A stretch of DNA of 64,000 nucleotides from an uncultured Prevotella sp. (GTDB lineage: Bacteria; Bacteroidota; Bacteroidia; Bacteroidales; Bacteroidaceae), in contig CALUGW010000009.1 in NCBI GenBank assembly GCA_944320305.1, positions 33,242 through 97,241 of the forward strand. The letters run 5' to 3'. Positions 33,777-42,581 of the stretch are shown in pieces (positions within the stretch are counted from its first letter, which is position 1; the number at the start of each line of letters is the position of its first letter). The notes below the pieces were generated by a model. It saw nothing but the letters and a program-made list of their open reading frames with translations. It ran no database searches and had not been told where the DNA came from. The position numbers and the translations under genes were made by a program.

Positions 33777-35891
33777 TTACTTCTCAAAGATCTCGTCGAG
33801 CAGACGCTCCGCGTGGCCCCACTTGTCCATCATGTAGATGACGTAGCGGATGTCAACGCCGATGCATCGGGCCAGCCGCGAGTCGAAGAAGATGTCGCTC
33901 GAGAGGCTGTCCCAGTTGCCGTCGAAGGCCAGTCCGATGAGCCGGCCCTTGCCGTCGAACATCGGCGAGCCGCTGTTGCCGCCCGTAATGTCGTTGTTGG
34001 TGAGGAAGCAGAGCTGCATCTTGCCCGTGGTCTTGTCGGCATAGCGGCCGAAGTCGCCGGCCGACATGAGCTGGTGCATCACCGGCTCGGCGAAGTAGTC
34101 GGGCGTGCGGTCGCCCTGCTTCATCTTCTCCACGATGCTCTCGGCGGTGGTGTAGTAGCCCGACGGCTTGCCGCCGAGGGTGAATCCGCCCACCTGCCCG
34201 TAGCTCAGGCGCATGGTGAAGTTGGCGTCGCTGTAGTTGGGCAGGTCCTGCTCCATGCGCAGCTTGGCGGCGCAGAGCATCCGCTCCAGCAGGTCTATGG
34301 AGTCGTTGAGGGCCTCCAGCGGCGCGCTGAGGCGCCCCATGACGTCTGTTATGTCGAGTCCCATGGCCACTCCGGGGTCTTTGTAGAAGTTCTTCTTGTT
34401 GACATAGATCTTCTTTCCGGGCTTCATCAGCACGCTGCTGGCCCACACGTGGTCAACATACTTGCGGCAGTCGCCGCCGAAGTCGGCGTCGATGGTCTTG
34501 TAGAAGTCGGGCAGCCACTCCGCCTTGACCTGCCTGCGGTAGTTCTCCAGGAGCGCGGCGTAGACCTCCTTGTCGGTCTGCTCGTCCCACTTCGAGCTGT
34601 TGTCGTCGAACTCGACGTACTGTTTCTTCTTGCGCTTGGCCGGGCCTTTCACCTCCATGCCGTTGTGCACGCGGATGGCGCGGGTGGCCAGCTCGTTCGT
34701 TCCGTAGAATGTCTCGCTGAAGAACATGCGCGCCCTCACGATGTCGAAGCTGCGGCCGTAGAGCCGCTTGAGCGCGTCGAAGTCCAGGGAGCCTTTGAGA
34801 TAGCCCGTGGAATCGACATATCGGCGCACCTTCCGCTCGAAGGCGGCCTTCTGGGCGATGAGTCCTATGCTGTCGATGCACTTGTTCATGCCCAGCGAGT
34901 TCTTCCAGTAGTTGGAGCTTTGTGCGTAGGCCGTCTCGTACTTTATGCGCACGGCGTCGCTCTGGCGCATGTGGCGGGCCATCACCTCCTGCTTGACGCC
35001 GCGCACCTGGGCGCGCGGCTGGTTGCGGGCGTCGCGCCGCTCGCGTATGCCGTAGGACGATAGATAGCGGCTGGTGGAGCCGGGATAGCCGATAGTCATG
35101 GCGAAGTCGCCCTCGCGGTAGCCGTCGAGCGACACCCGCGCCCACGATTCCGGATGATAGGGCACGTTGTCGGGGCTGTAGGCGGCGGGCCCGTTGGTCT
35201 TCGGGTCGGCATAGATGCGGAACACGGAGAAGTCGCACGTCTGGCGCGGCCACATCCAGTTGTCGGTCTCGCCGCCGAACTTGCCCATCGACTTGGGCAC
35301 GGTGAACACCAGGCGCACGTCGCGGAAGTCGCGGTAGGTGGTGGCGTAGTATTTGTTTCCCTCGTAGAACGGCTTTATCTCCAGGCGCAGCGTGGAGTCC
35401 TTGCGCTTCACGTCCTTTGACCACTCGTTCTCCACCGAGTCCACAAACAGCTCCTGCTCCGACGGCGTGCGGCTGTCGATGCCCAGCCGGCGGAGCCTGT
35501 CGGTGACGTCTTTCTGCTCGACCATGAAGCTCACGAAGAGGTCCTCGTTGGGCAGCTCGTCGGCCGTTGTCTTGGCGAAGAAGCCGTTCTTCATGTAGTC
35601 GTGCTCCACGGTGGAGTGAGCGTTGATGGCGCTGAAGCCGCAGTGGTGGTTGGTGAACACGAGTCCGTCGGCCGAGACGACCACTCCGGAGCAGAATCCG
35701 CCGAAGTTGACGACGGCGTTCTTCACTGCGTTGTCGCCGGAGTAAAGTCCGTCGTAGGGCACTGTGAAGCCGTACTGCCGCATCTGGGCGTAGACGGCCT
35801 GCGGCAGGTCGTAGAGCGTCCACATGCCTTCGTCGGCAAAGGACGGCGCCGCCGAGAGCGCGGCGGCAATCAGTAATGTTGACTTTCTCAT
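33777..35891 (-). CDS. S46 family dipeptidyl-peptidase (DPP7/DPP11 type)
   Basis: 704 residues with signal peptide MRKSTLLIAAALSAAPSFA. It is a chymotrypsin-fold serine exopeptidase releasing dipeptides in the periplasm. The catalytic histidine is in FTNHHCGFSAI; the serine is in ITGGNSGSPMFDGKGRLIGL. The S1 pocket segment reads AFDGNWDSL. In characterised members a glycine at this FDG position goes with hydrophobic P1 preference (DPP7) and an arginine with acidic P1 (DPP11), so DPP7-like specificity is inferred. It lies 27 bp downstream of the flippase gene and ends next to a short-period repeat. Confidence 0.93.
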   Translation of the reverse strand: MRKSTLLIAAALSAAPSFADEGMWTLYDLPQAVYAQMRQYGFTVPYDGLYSGDNAVKNAVVNFGGFCSGVVVSADGLVFTNHHCGFSAINAHSTVEHDYMKNGFFAKTTADELPNEDLFVSFMVEQKDVTDRLRRLGIDSRTPSEQELFVDSVENEWSKDVKRKDSTLRLEIKPFYEGNKYYATTYRDFRDVRLVFTVPKSMGKFGGETDNWMWPRQTCDFSVFRIYADPKTNGPAAYSPDNVPYHPESWARVSLDGYREGDFAMTIGYPGSTSRYLSSYGIRERRDARNQPRAQVRGVKQEVMARHMRQSDAVRIKYETAYAQSSNYWKNSLGMNKCIDSIGLIAQKAAFERKVRRYVDSTGYLKGSLDFDALKRLYGRSFDIVRARMFFSETFYGTNELATRAIRVHNGMEVKGPAKRKKKQYVEFDDNSSKWDEQTDKEVYAALLENYRRQVKAEWLPDFYKTIDADFGGDCRKYVDHVWASSVLMKPGKKIYVNKKNFYKDPGVAMGLDITDVMGRLSAPLEALNDSIDLLERMLCAAKLRMEQDLPNYSDANFTMRLSYGQVGGFTLGGKPSGYYTTAESIVEKMKQGDRTPDYFAEPVMHQLMSAGDFGRYADKTTGKMQLCFLTNNDITGGNSGSPMFDGKGRLIGLAFDGNWDSLSSDIFFDSRLARCIGVDIRYVIYMMDKWGHAERLLDEIFEK

Positions 35892-35918
35892 TATTGTTGT
35901 TGTTGGTTGTTGTTGGTC

Positions 35919-37397
35919 TCAGAGTCTGTGCTCCCCCCTTTTGCTGAAGCGGCGCCCCACAACGGGCAGCGCGCTCAGGGGGAAGTCGCGCCTCACGGTG
36001 TAGGCGGCGAAGACGCCCAGCAGCGCCGTGTTCACCGCCAGGGCGCCCCAGAGGGGCAGCCGCGAGTTGGCCGCCGCCATGCCGCAGAACAGCGCCGCCG
36101 CCAGCGCCACGTAAGAGAAGATGCGGCCCAGGGGGTAGTTTATAGGGTAATACCGCTGCCCCACGAAGTAGCTAAGCAGCATGGCCGTGGCGTAGCCCGC
36201 CACTCCGGCCCACGCGCAGGCCATGTAGCCGAAGCGCGGCACGAAGATGATGTTGACCGCCACGAGCACAACGCAGCCCGCCCCGGAGAACCACGCGCCC
36301 CAGATGGTGCGGTCCGTGAGCTTGTACCAGAACGAGAGGTTGAAGTAGACGCCCATCATTATCTCGGCGGCCATCACTATCGGCACCACGCGCAGGCCGC
36401 TCCAGTAGTCGCGCCCGATGATGAACTTCAGCACGCCCGTGTAGGCCACGACGGCCAGAAAGGCCAGCAGGGTGAATATCACGAAGTACTTCATGGCCCG
36501 GGCGTAGGTCTCGCGGTTGTCCTTGTCGCGCGACTTGCCGAAGACGAACGGCTCGTAGGCGTAGCGGAATGCCTGCGTTATCATGGCCATGATCATGGCT
36601 ATCTTCGACGCCGCGCCGTAGATGCCGAGCTGCTGGTGGGCATCGGGGGCTTTGTAGACGTAGGGGAAGAGAATCTTGTCTGCCGTCTGGTTCAGGATGC
36701 CGGCGATGCCCAGCACGAGCACCGGCCAGCTGTAGGAGAGCATCCGGCGCATGAGGGCGCGGTCGAACACGTAGCGGAAGCCCGTCAGCTCGCGCCAGAA
36801 GCAGAACGTTATGCTGCCTGTGCAGGCCAGGTTGATGTAGAAGGCGTAGCCCACGTCGGTGGGGCGGCCCGTCATCTCGGGCAGGGCGACGAAGCAGAAC
36901 AGGTTGAGCGCGATGTTCATCACGATGAAGAGCAGCTTCAGCGCGGCGAACTTCACCGGCCGCTTCTTGTGGCGCAGATAGGCGAAGGGTATGCACTGGA
37001 AGGCGTCGATGGCCACCGTCACGGCCATCACCCACACGTATGACGGGTGGGCGGCGTAGCCCATGAACGACGATATGGGGCCGATGAACGCCAGCACGAG
37101 GGCCACGAAGAGCAGCGACGTGCTGCCCACGCTGATGAGTATGGTGGAATAGACGCGCTCCGGGCGCTCCCCCTCCTTGTTGGCGAAGCGGAAGAAGGTG
37201 GTCTCCATGCCGTAGGTGAGCACCACCAGCAGCAGCGCGGTGTAGGCGTAGACGTTGGTGATGACGCCGTAGCCGCCGCTCTCGGCCGACAGCTTGGCCG
37301 TGTAGAGCGGCACGAGCAGATAGTTGAGGAATCTGCCCACGATGCTTGAGAGTCCGTAGATGGCCGTGTCCTTGGCCAGAGATTTCAGATTTGCCAT
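35919..37397 (-). CDS. Polysaccharide/lipopolysaccharide flippase (MOP superfamily, Wzx-like)
   Basis: 492 residues from MANLKSLAKDTAIYGLSSIV, with about twelve to fourteen membrane segments. It has the polysaccharide-biosynthesis transporter pattern (GRFLNYLLVPLYTAKLSAES, then YGVITNVYAYTALLLVVLTY). It would move lipid-linked sugar units across the inner membrane. No glycosyltransferase cluster is adjacent, so it may be a housekeeping flippase. The upstream frame to 37517 reads through the GGTAAAAA repeat and is rejected; that repeat arm ends 7 bp before the start codon. The S46 gene follows after 21-27 bp. Confidence 0.88.
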   Translation of the reverse strand: MANLKSLAKDTAIYGLSSIVGRFLNYLLVPLYTAKLSAESGGYGVITNVYAYTALLLVVLTYGMETTFFRFANKEGERPERVYSTILISVGSTSLLFVALVLAFIGPISSFMGYAAHPSYVWVMAVTVAIDAFQCIPFAYLRHKKRPVKFAALKLLFIVMNIALNLFCFVALPEMTGRPTDVGYAFYINLACTGSITFCFWRELTGFRYVFDRALMRRMLSYSWPVLVLGIAGILNQTADKILFPYVYKAPDAHQQLGIYGAASKIAMIMAMITQAFRYAYEPFVFGKSRDKDNRETYARAMKYFVIFTLLAFLAVVAYTGVLKFIIGRDYWSGLRVVPIVMAAEIMMGVYFNLSFWYKLTDRTIWGAWFSGAGCVVLVAVNIIFVPRFGYMACAWAGVAGYATAMLLSYFVGQRYYPINYPLGRIFSYVALAAALFCGMAAANSRLPLWGALAVNTALLGVFAAYTVRRDFPLSALPVVGRRFSKRGEHRL

Positions 37398-37403
37398 ACG
37401 TTT

Positions 37404-37439
37404 AAAGGTAAAAAGGTAAAAAAGTAAAAAGGTAAAAAG
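37404..37439. repeat. Inverted repeat, left arm (GGTAAAAA units) beside a four-helix-bundle gene
   Basis: AAAGGTAAAAAGGTAAAAAA and onward, 36 bp. Its reverse complement recurs at 38011-38046 with only two mismatches. The pair encloses 571 bp containing the four-helix-bundle gene. Confidence 0.8.
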
Positions 37440-37550
37440 CCTGCGGAATGAGCTTGTGGATGCCCTGCGCCTTATGGCAACGAGGGAAAGGCTTCCCTTT
37501 ATGAAGTCACAGGGCATTTTTTGTGCACACTCTGTTCGGCCTCCATCTGA

Positions 37551-37910
37551 TCACTGTTTCCCCTTTGCTTTCATTTTATTAATAATGTTTACCAATGTTC
37601 CGATTATTGTTTTTGCGTCATTAGACATGGATTCAAACTCCACATCACTAAGAATTTCCGATTCATGAAGCAGTTCCAGCCAATACAAAGCCTCGCCAGC
37701 CTCTTTCAGGGCAATGCTCAGCTTGCTCACATAATCGGCGTCACTCTGCGCATAAACGCTCTCCGCGATGTTGGCGCCAATGCTTGTTCCGCAGCGGTAC
37801 AGTTGTTTTGACATGACAAACTCCTGCCGCTCATCACGCAAACAGCAGTAAAGCCGCACCACTCTGAGCGCAAACTTCTTGCTGAGCTGCGATATTACAT
37901 TGCCATTCAT
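37551..37910 (-). CDS. Four-helix-bundle protein (23S rRNA intervening-sequence protein family)
   Basis: 119 residues, the standard length. Family features are visible: SKKFALRVVRLYCCLRDERQ, then LYRCGTSIGANIAESVYAQS, SIALKEAGEALYWLELLHES and a final helix. It has no catalytic motif. The gene lies between two 36-bp inverted repeats, as IVS elements do in 23S rRNA genes, but here between the flippase and a SpmA/SpmB-like gene. Its GC content (about 47 per cent by eye) is lower than its neighbours, which suggests acquisition. Confidence 0.88.
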   Translation of the reverse strand: MNGNVISQLSKKFALRVVRLYCCLRDERQEFVMSKQLYRCGTSIGANIAESVYAQSDADYVSKLSIALKEAGEALYWLELLHESEILSDVEFESMSNDAKTIIGTLVNIINKMKAKGKQ

Positions 37911-38010
37911 CGGCTTCTTTTTATATTGTTGACATTAAAACCATACCTCATCTTGTACCAGCCACAACCTTTCCGCCCGCCCCGTTGTTTGCACAAAACC
38001 ATCCCTCCGG

Positions 38011-38046
38011 CTTTTTACTTTTTTACCTTTTTACCTTTTTACCTTT
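38011..38046. repeat. Inverted repeat, right arm
   Basis: CTTTTTACTTTTTTACCTTT and onward; reverse complement of 37404-37439 at 34 of 36 positions. It overlaps the stop codon of the SpmA/SpmB-like gene (38045-38047). Confidence 0.8.
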
Positions 38047-39274
38047 AGAAGAACATGTAGCACACGGCTATGGCGGCTATCACTCCGGCCAGGTCGGCCA
38101 GCAGGCCGCAGGCCACGGCGTGGCGGGTGTGGCGTATGCCCACGCTGCCGAAATAGACGGCGAGGATGTAGAAGGTGGTGTCTGTCGAGCCTTGGAACAC
38201 GCAGCTCAGGCGGCCCACGAACGAGTCGGCGCCGTAGGTGGCCATGGCGTCCACCATCATGCCCCTGGCGCCGCTGCCCGAGAGGGGCTTCATGAGCGCC
38301 GTGGGCAGCGCGCCCACAAACTCGCTGTCGCCGCCGCAGGCCTCGACGAGGGCGCGCACGCCGCCGACAATCATGTCCATGGCCCCCGAGGCGCGGAACA
38401 CCCCGATGCCCACGAGTATGGCCACGAGATAGGGTATGATGCGCACGGCGGTGGCGAAGCCCTCCTTGGCGCCCTCGATGAAGGCGTCGTAGACGTTGAC
38501 GCGCTTGCGCGCGGCGGCCAGGATGAAGCCCGTGATGATGGTCATCAGCAGGATGTTGGCCACGGAGGTGCTCACGAGGTTCATCGTGTCCTTGTCCATG
38601 CGGCTGAAGCCCCACATCACCGCCGCCACGGCCAGGCACATTCCGCCCAGCGTGAGCAGCAGCGTGCGGTTCAGCAGGTTGATGCGCTGGTAGACGCTCG
38701 TGGCCACTATGCCGGCCAGGGTCGAGAAGAACGTGGCCAGCAGTATGGGCACGAACACGTCGGTGGGCTGCGCCGCGCCCATCTGCGCGCGGTAGACGAG
38801 AATGCTCACGGGTATTATGGTCAGTCCGCTCGTGTTGAGCACGAGGAACATTATCATGGGGTTCGAGGCGGTGTCTTTCCTGGGGTTGAGCGTCTGCAGC
38901 TGCTCCATGGCGCGCAGTCCGAGCGGAGTGGCGGCGTTGTCGAGGCCCAGCATGTTGGCGGCTATGTTCATGAAGATGCTGCCCGTGGCCTGGTGGCCCT
39001 TGGGAATGTCGGGGAAGAGCTTTGTGAACACGGGGCTGAGCAGGCGCGACAGGGCGCTGACCATGCCCCCGCGCTCGCCTATCTTCATTATGCCGAGCCA
39101 GAGCGAGAGCACGCCGGTGAGGCCGAGCGAGATCTCGAACGCCGTCTTCGACGAGGCGAACGTGGAGTCCATCATGGCCGGAAACACTCCCGTGTCGCCC
39201 ATGAGCACCAGCCGCGCCGCGCCGATGGCGAACGCGATGACGAAAAACGCGATCCAGATGTAGTTCAGAACCAT
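38045..39274 (-). CDS. Nucleoside-recognition (SpmA/SpmB fusion) membrane protein
   Basis: 409 residues with about nine to ten hydrophobic helices. It contains two Gate/nucleoside-recognition domains: the first resembles SpmA (LGLTGVLSLWLGIMKIGERG; NMLGLDNAATPLGLRAMEQL), the second SpmB (GSGARGMMVDAMATYGADSF; GSTDTTFYILAVYFGSVGIR). Fused SpmAB proteins are common in non-sporulating Bacteroidetes; transport of an unknown compound is likely. It lies 45 bp downstream of the thioredoxin-fold lipoprotein gene. Confidence 0.88.
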   Translation of the reverse strand: MVLNYIWIAFFVIAFAIGAARLVLMGDTGVFPAMMDSTFASSKTAFEISLGLTGVLSLWLGIMKIGERGGMVSALSRLLSPVFTKLFPDIPKGHQATGSIFMNIAANMLGLDNAATPLGLRAMEQLQTLNPRKDTASNPMIMFLVLNTSGLTIIPVSILVYRAQMGAAQPTDVFVPILLATFFSTLAGIVATSVYQRINLLNRTLLLTLGGMCLAVAAVMWGFSRMDKDTMNLVSTSVANILLMTIITGFILAAARKRVNVYDAFIEGAKEGFATAVRIIPYLVAILVGIGVFRASGAMDMIVGGVRALVEACGGDSEFVGALPTALMKPLSGSGARGMMVDAMATYGADSFVGRLSCVFQGSTDTTFYILAVYFGSVGIRHTRHAVACGLLADLAGVIAAIAVCYMFF

Positions 39275-39319
39275 AGGTCAGTGTGTTGTCGGCGGGGGCG
39301 CATGGCCGCGCCGCCGGGG

Positions 39320-40468
39320 TCAGAGCAGGGCGTCGATGGCGGCGTCAACGTCGCCGGCCTGCGTGGAGCGGCTCACCACGTTGTTGCCCCTGTCGATGAG
39401 GAAGAACTCAGGCACGCTGCTGACGTTGTACATCGAGACGCGCGGCGAGGCCGCGCCCTCGGGGTCGCGCACGCACACCCACGGCAGGGCCGCCGTCTGC
39501 TGCTTCCAGAAGTGCTCGTCGGGGTCTATCGACACCTGGTAGATCTCGAATCCGCGGTCGTGGTATTTGTTGTAAAGCTCGCGCAGCCAGAGTATGCGCT
39601 GGGGCGAGTCGTCCATGCCGTAGAGGTGGAAGTCGAGCATCACCACCTTGCCCTTGAGCTGCGAGAGCGAGCGCGGGCGCCCCTGGTTGTCGTTGAGCGT
39701 TATGTCGATGAGTCCGGTGGTGGTCACCTTGGCGGGGTCTATCGCGGCTTGGCTCTCGGTCTGCATGATGCGCTCGGTCTTCATTCCGCGTATCGCGATG
39801 TTGTGAAGGTTCTCGCCGCGCAGGCTTCCGGGGTAGAACGTGTCCCACGCCGTGGCCACCGCCGCGAACGCCTTTATGTCGCCGCCGGCGCCGCCCGGGT
39901 CGAAGATGAGGTAGCTGCCGATGGCCTGGAAGAGGGCGAAATATGACGAGGCGGCCTTGGGGTCCTTGAAGATGTAGTCGCGCGCCACCCTGTCTTTGTG
40001 GGCGGCGAGCATGGCCTCCAGGCTGTCGCGGGCCTCGGCGGGCGTCAGGGCGGCGTCGCGCCCCAGCGCCGTGACGCGGCGCTGCAGGTCGTTCTGCATG
40101 AGGGCCAGCTCCTTGATGCGGGCGCACTCCGCCGAGCCGTCCACCTCGTAGGCCGTGGCCATGGTGGGGTAGTCGGCCCTCACGCTCACGGTCTCGGTGG
40201 AGTCGATGGCTATGTTCACCACCTGGCCGCCTATGCGCAGGCGGTAGAACTCAGGGGCCTCGGGCCTGGGGGCGCTGAAGCTGAAGCTGCCGTCGGCGCC
40301 GAGCCGCGCCGAGTCTACTGTCACGGGGCCGTCGATGCCCATCTGCTCGAAGTAGAGCAGCGAGTCCTCGGCGGAGCCGATGCTGCCCTCAACGTGGAAA
40401 CTGTCTCCGCCGCACGACGTCAGCGCGAGCGCGGCCGCCGTGGCGGCGGCAATTGCAAGGTGTCTCAT
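39320..40468 (-). CDS. DUF4369/thioredoxin-fold lipoprotein lacking the CxxC motif
   Basis: 382 residues with a lipoprotein signal (IAAATAAALALTSC). The N-terminal DUF4369 beta-sandwich (FHVEGSIGSAEDSLLYFEQM) is followed by a helical part and a TlpA/AhpC-like thioredoxin domain (LKGKVVMLDFHLYGMDDSPQ, then RGFEIYQVSIDPDEHFWKQQ and SVPEFFLIDRGNNVV). At the place where family members carry WCxxC, this one has YGMDDSP, so no redox-active cysteine pair remains. It may be a non-redox envelope protein or use another residue. It is probably first in a two-gene transcript with the SpmAB gene. Confidence 0.82.
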   Translation of the reverse strand: MRHLAIAAATAAALALTSCGGDSFHVEGSIGSAEDSLLYFEQMGIDGPVTVDSARLGADGSFSFSAPRPEAPEFYRLRIGGQVVNIAIDSTETVSVRADYPTMATAYEVDGSAECARIKELALMQNDLQRRVTALGRDAALTPAEARDSLEAMLAAHKDRVARDYIFKDPKAASSYFALFQAIGSYLIFDPGGAGGDIKAFAAVATAWDTFYPGSLRGENLHNIAIRGMKTERIMQTESQAAIDPAKVTTTGLIDITLNDNQGRPRSLSQLKGKVVMLDFHLYGMDDSPQRILWLRELYNKYHDRGFEIYQVSIDPDEHFWKQQTAALPWVCVRDPEGAASPRVSMYNVSSVPEFFLIDRGNNVVSRSTQAGDVDAAIDALL

Positions 40469-40619
40469 GTTCTTTTGAGTGTTGGTGCGTTTGCCGGCAG
40501 GCGGGCGCGGACGGGCCGCGCCCGCCTGTGCTCCGGCGTCACATTTTCTGCAGAAACAATAATTTGTGCGACTCGGGGAGAACCGGCTCCCTGTCTGTCC
40601 GCAAAAGGATTGTCACCTG

Positions 40620-40627
40620 CAAAGTTA
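40620..40627 (-). promoter_or_regulatory. -7 promoter box for the thioredoxin-fold lipoprotein gene
   Basis: TAACTTTG on the minus strand fits TAnnTTTG; about 150 bp upstream of the start. No clear upstream box. Confidence 0.4.
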
Positions 40628-40819
40628 GTGCAATTTTTTGATTGCCGATGCATAAAAGGGCAATAAATTCTGCGGGATGTGCCGCGGGCGGCCCGGCAGG
40701 TGCCTGATTTCCGTTGGCCTGTGCTCCGCGCTCATGGCCGCGGCTGCGGCGTCTGTCGGCGCGCCTCAAGTGTTAGCGAAGCTTAAAAAACGCCCCATTG
40801 CGGACAATGGCTGCCGTTT

Positions 40820-40893
40820 CGCGTTCCGATATAGGCCGTTTCGCGTTCCAATATGGCCTATATCGCGCTCCGATATGGCCTATATTAGAGCGC
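40820..40893. repeat. Palindromic ~22-bp units, copy D of the intergenic family
   Basis: Three tandem ~22-bp units, GCGTTCCGATATAGGCCGTT, GCGTTCCAATATGGCCTATA and GCGCTCCGATATGGCCTATA. They match the unit type in copies A, B and C, but the flanking blocks of A and B are not clearly present. This is the only structure I see in the 617-bp gap 40469-41085 apart from the -7 box and the trpS terminator. Confidence 0.65.
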
Positions 40894-41010
40894 AAGACGG
40901 CGGGTGTTGCAAGGTGCTGGCTGTCAGGGAGTTGCGGAGGATGCGCCGGAATGGCGGATTTAACGTTTGTTCAGACAGCCGGGCGCCAGCCGTCTCGTGG
41001 GCGCTCCGGT

Positions 41011-41062
41011 AAAAAACAGGCGTGCCCTGCATTCCGGTCGTTATAGGAATGCAGGGCACGCC
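41011..41062 (-). terminator. Intrinsic terminator after trpS
   Basis: GGCGTGCCCTGCATTCC (41019-41035) pairs perfectly over 17 bp with 41046-41062, 10-nt loop. On the minus strand it is followed by six T residues. It lies 24 bp beyond the trpS stop. Confidence 0.9.
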
Positions 41063-41085
41063 CCATTGTGAAACGCAGGCGGGCC

Positions 41086-42174
41086 TCACCTTGCCCTGAA
41101 CATCTCGGCCTGCGAGCGGATAAGCTCCTCGTCGTCGAAGTAGTTGATGCGCATGGCGCGGCGCACCTCGTCCATGGTTTCGGCGGCTGTCTCGCGGGCG
41201 CTCTCGGTGCCCCGGCGCAGCATGTCGTAGATGGCCGGAATGTCCTGCTCAAGCTCGTGGCGGCGCTGGCGCATAGGCTCCAGCAGGCGGTTGAGTATGG
41301 AGTTGAGGAACTTCTTGCACTTCATGTCGCCCAGTCCGCCCCGGCGGTAGTGGTCCTTCAGCTCGTCGAGGTTGGCGTACTCGGGCCAGAAGTCGGCGAA
41401 GTCGGCCTCGGTGCAGAAGGCGTCGAGATAGGTGAACACGGCGTTGCCCTCCACCTTGCCCGGGTCGCTCACGTTGATGTGGCCGGGGTCGGTGAACATC
41501 GAGCGCACTTTCTGCCACACCTCGTCGGCCGAGTCGCTCAGGTAGATGCAGTTGCCCAGGCTCTTGCTCATTTTCTCCTTGCCGTCGGTGCCGGGCAGCC
41601 GTCGGGCCGTGGCGTTCTCGGGCAGCATGATGGCAGGCTCCACGAGCACCTCGCCGTATGTCTGGTTGAAGCGGCGCACCAGCTCGCGCGCCACCTCGAG
41701 CATAGGCTCCTGGTCCTCGCCGGCGGGCACGGTGGTGGTCTTGAAGAGCGTGATGTCGGCGGCCTGGCTCACGGGGTAGCAGAAGAAGCCCAGCGGAATG
41801 TTGGCCTCGAAGTTGCGCATCTTTATCTCTGTCTTCACCGTGGGGTTGCGCTGCACGCGCGACACGGTGATGAGGTTCATCAAGTAGGTGGTAAGCTCGG
41901 CCAGCTCCGGTATCTGGCTCTGCACGAAGAGCGTGCACTTCTGCGGGTCGAGGCCCGCGGCCAGCCAGTCGAGCGCCACCTCGATGATGTTGCGGCGTAT
42001 CTTCTCGGGGTTGTCGGCATTGTCGGTAAGGGCCTGCACATCGGCCATGAAGACGTACATGCGGTCGTAGCCGCCCTCGTTCTGCAGCTGCACGCGGCGG
42101 CGCAGCGAGCCGACGTAGTGGCCCAGGTGGAGCCGGCCCGTGGGGCGGTCGCCGGTAAGAATCACTTTTCCCAT
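41086..42174 (-). CDS. trpS: Tryptophanyl-tRNA synthetase
   Basis: 362 residues from [20 protein letters not shown]. It is a class Ic synthetase charging tRNA-Trp. The HIGH-type motif is HLGH, and the KMSKS loop is [12 protein letters not shown]. Between them is the expected ADIxLFKT segment ([20 protein letters not shown]). The start at 42174 gives the normal N-terminus; a longer frame reads the GC-rich leader. The 5' leader region is partly duplicated upstream (see 42335-42393), and a strong terminator follows. Confidence 0.95.
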   Translation of the reverse strand: MGKVILTGDRPTGRLHLGHYVGSLRRRVQLQNEGGYDRMYVFMADVQALTDNADNPEKIRRNIIEVALDWLAAGLDPQKCTLFVQSQIPELAELTTYLMNLITVSRVQRNPTVKTEIKMRNFEANIPLGFFCYPVSQAADITLFKTTTVPAGEDQEPMLEVARELVRRFNQTYGEVLVEPAIMLPENATARRLPGTDGKEKMSKSLGNCIYLSDSADEVWQKVRSMFTDPGHINVSDPGKVEGNAVFTYLDAFCTEADFADFWPEYANLDELKDHYRRGGLGDMKCKKFLNSILNRLLEPMRQRRHELEQDIPAIYDMLRRGTESARETAAETMDEVRRAMRINYFDDEELIRSQAEMFRAR

Positions 42175-42200
42175 AGTCTTTTCTGTAATTGTTGCGACCG

Positions 42201-42208
42201 CAAAATTA
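42201..42208 (-). promoter_or_regulatory. -7 promoter box for trpS
   Basis: TAATTTTG on the minus strand (plus strand CAAAATTA) fits TAnnTTTG, 27 bp before the start. A duplicate of this region at 42335-42393 carries TACCTTTG (42386-42393). Confidence 0.5.
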
Positions 42209-42334
42209 CACAAAAAAAACGACTTGCACACACCGGCAGGCCGTTTTTTGCCTCTGCCCGGCAGCAGGCGGCGCGGCGGCGCAGCCCCGGCAGGAGTCGC
42301 GGGGCGGCTGCCGAGGCCGCCACACACCGCGGCC

Positions 42335-42393
42335 GGCGGTAGGAATCACTTTTCACATTGTTTGGTTTTGTAACTGCCGCGACCGCAAAGGTA
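42335..42393. repeat. Imperfect duplicate of the trpS start/promoter region
   Basis: GGTAGGAATCACTTTTCACA and GCGACCGCAAAGGTA here repeat the order and spacing of GGTAAGAATCACTTTTCCCA and GCGACCGCAAAATTA at the trpS start (about 42154-42208). The copies are about 185 bp apart. The 407-bp gap between trpS and the NVEALA gene otherwise holds a GC-rich stretch and the NVEALA promoter. Confidence 0.65.
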
Positions 42394-42549
42394 GCGCAAA
42401 TTTTATCGTAACGCGGGCATATTTACCCCCTCACTGTTTTGGGCTTGCGCCCCCCCCTGACAGGTGTAAAGCTGCGCGACACTGTGTTGTTATGGACAGT
42501 TTATATGTTTTTAACATTATGGTTCTGTGGCGTATGATTATTTTTTTTA

Positions 42550-42557
42550 TATTTTTG
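42550..42557 (+). promoter_or_regulatory. -7 promoter box for the NVEALA gene
   Basis: TATTTTTG fits TAnnTTTG and lies 25 bp before the ATG at 42582. Confidence 0.5.
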
Positions 42558-42581
42558 CCACGAACTAAAAACTTAAACAAA

